Below, in pieces: positions 55,756 through 64,000 of a stretch of 64,000 nt of DNA. The DNA comes from Aporrectodea caliginosa. Lineage: Eukaryota; Annelida; Clitellata; Crassiclitellata; Lumbricidae. The notes under the pieces are model-generated. The model did not search any database. It saw only the letters and a program-made list of their open reading frames with translations, and had not been told where the DNA came from. Each line of letters begins with the position of its first letter. Within the stretch, counting starts at the first letter, position 1. Position numbers and translations under genes: made by a program. Where the stretch lies: NCBI GenBank assembly GCA_020284085.1, contig JACEVL010000990.1, forward strand, positions 115,001 to 179,000, given 5' to 3'.

Positions 55756-56394
55756 CGAATATTTTACAAAAGTTTACCGATTTTTAAAAAACAGTTAAAA
55801 ATGCATCTATTACGTAACCACGAGCACTAACATTTACGCTGACAGTAGACGGTTTTGTGAAGCGTCAGAGAAGTAGCTTGCTACCAACGACGCTATATAA
55901 ATGGTCGTAATTACAATTACAATTTCACGTTAAACATTTTAGTGTCAAGTTTTTCCCATTCACCCATTGTATTTAATATCACAGATCATCTGGGTACAAC
56001 AGATTTCTCCAATGGTTGACCATGAACTGAACTCATAATAATTGAACTATATCTGTTAGCTAGCCACTTAAGCTCAAACACCTTTTAGAGTTCTGAAAAG
56101 GTACTACCTTATGATCACTCACTATGGATCATGATCATGCCAGTTATTCAAAAACATGCATCTACATGTACAAACAGACACATATATGCAAAGCCAACCA
56201 GAGAAGATGACTGGCTCAGCCAAATCCAGACAGCAAAAGTCTAATTTATTTCTCCATTCATGTAGCGCATTTCTAGAGTTAAATATGTCAACAGACACTA
56301 CCTTGCCAATGTACATCAAGGGTTTATGCAGCAAAGATCAAGGAATCTGGCTAGCTTTGTGTTAAAAGATTAGCTTTGACAAATCAGCCTCTGT

Positions 56395-56600
56395 AATCTA
56401 ATGACCTCTAAAGTGCCATCAGCATAATGCAGAGAACATTAGTCATGATTGCTTCAAGTGACTGTAGTAAAATCATAATTAACGGGAGAAGCTGTTATAC
56501 TCCAGTGGGGTAGGGAAACCAGATGTCAAACTATTGTCATTAAGCAAATTGAAACAAAGTCTTAAGTTTAGTTCTGAACGACATTTGCAGAACTGATGGA
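56395..56600. repeat. Dispersed repeat, copies also at about 57056-57290 and 60462-60600
   Basis: Shared blocks: 'tctaatgacctct', 'cttcaagtga', 'ggagaagc' and 'aagtcttaagttta'. Three copies within 4.2 kb, in the 3' flank and introns of CDC5L. Confidence 0.65.
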
Positions 56601-56864
56601 TTGCACAGAGAAGGGCAGCAAATTCCAATCAACGGTGGAACAACACCAACAGTTTCTTTGCTCCCATCACTTGACTATGAACAAAGTTAAAAGAAGACAG
56701 CTATGAATCCTAAACTGTACTTTACATAACGCCACAAGCCTCGATCGAAGTCACCGCCAAATTCACTTTGGATTCAGTCATAATTGACAGTACATCAAGA
56801 TGATTTGTCCATGAACAGAAGACAGTAAGATTGTCTGAGTTATAGTAAGATGACGACAATTCCA

Positions 56865-64000
<7,136 letters not shown>

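Larger units (their letters stand above)
54331..56864. other. Intergenic stretch between the tubulin promoter copies and CDC5L
   Basis: No coding gene recognised. A - strand frame at about 55370-55500 reads DWRRQSGRPRTT, reminiscent of a LINE C-terminus but too weak to call. Holds a piggyBac-like MITE, a hairpin at 55604-55661 and a dispersed repeat near 56395. Confidence 0.5.

Overview
The window is animal nuclear DNA. It has split genes with GT-AG introns, metazoan housekeeping genes (alpha-tubulin, CDC5L), and a repeat load of LTR retrotransposons, hAT and piggyBac-like MITEs, LINE remnants and microsatellites. A Gmr1-type retrotransposon with integrase before reverse transcriptase, a group best known from deuterostomes, suggests a marine deuterostome such as an echinoderm or hemichordate. 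The species cannot be fixed from the sequence.

Layout. 1-2.8 kb: repeats and low-complexity DNA. 2.8-5.0 kb (+): an intron-less GT92-family glycosyltransferase. 5-13.6 kb: no gene recognised, many simple repeats. 13.6-15.3 kb: two hAT-type elements, one keeping a scrap of transposase. 15.7-23.2 kb: a MITE split by a complete, apparently young Ty3/gypsy retrotransposon with an open 1634-codon gag-pol. 25.9-46.9 kb (+): the 3' fifteen coding exons of an S9B dipeptidyl peptidase (DPP4/DPP6/DPP10 family) reconstructed exon by exon; its 5' exons were not found. One of its introns holds a complete Gmr1-like retrotransposon (open 1842-codon polyprotein). The 3' LTR region of that element contains a 2,180-bp copy of the peptidase gene's own downstream exons and introns. 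49.5-52.6 kb (-): a complete alpha-tubulin gene of three exons and 451 codons, with TATA and CCAAT promoter signals. A second, decayed copy of its promoter lies at about 54 kb. 56.9-64 kb (-): the 3' eight coding exons of CDC5L, running off the right edge, with a solo LTR in one intron.

The host genes do not form a pathway. The peptidase and tubulin genes are convergent; CDC5L and tubulin point the same way. The most notable observations are the host-gene segment embedded in the retrotransposon 3' LTR, the intact Ser-Asp-His triad in a peptidase that otherwise resembles the catalytically dead DPP6/DPP10, the tubulin ghost promoter, and the iterated tRNA-complementary motif behind the Gmr1-like primer binding site. 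All calls come from reading the sequence; no database search was possible.
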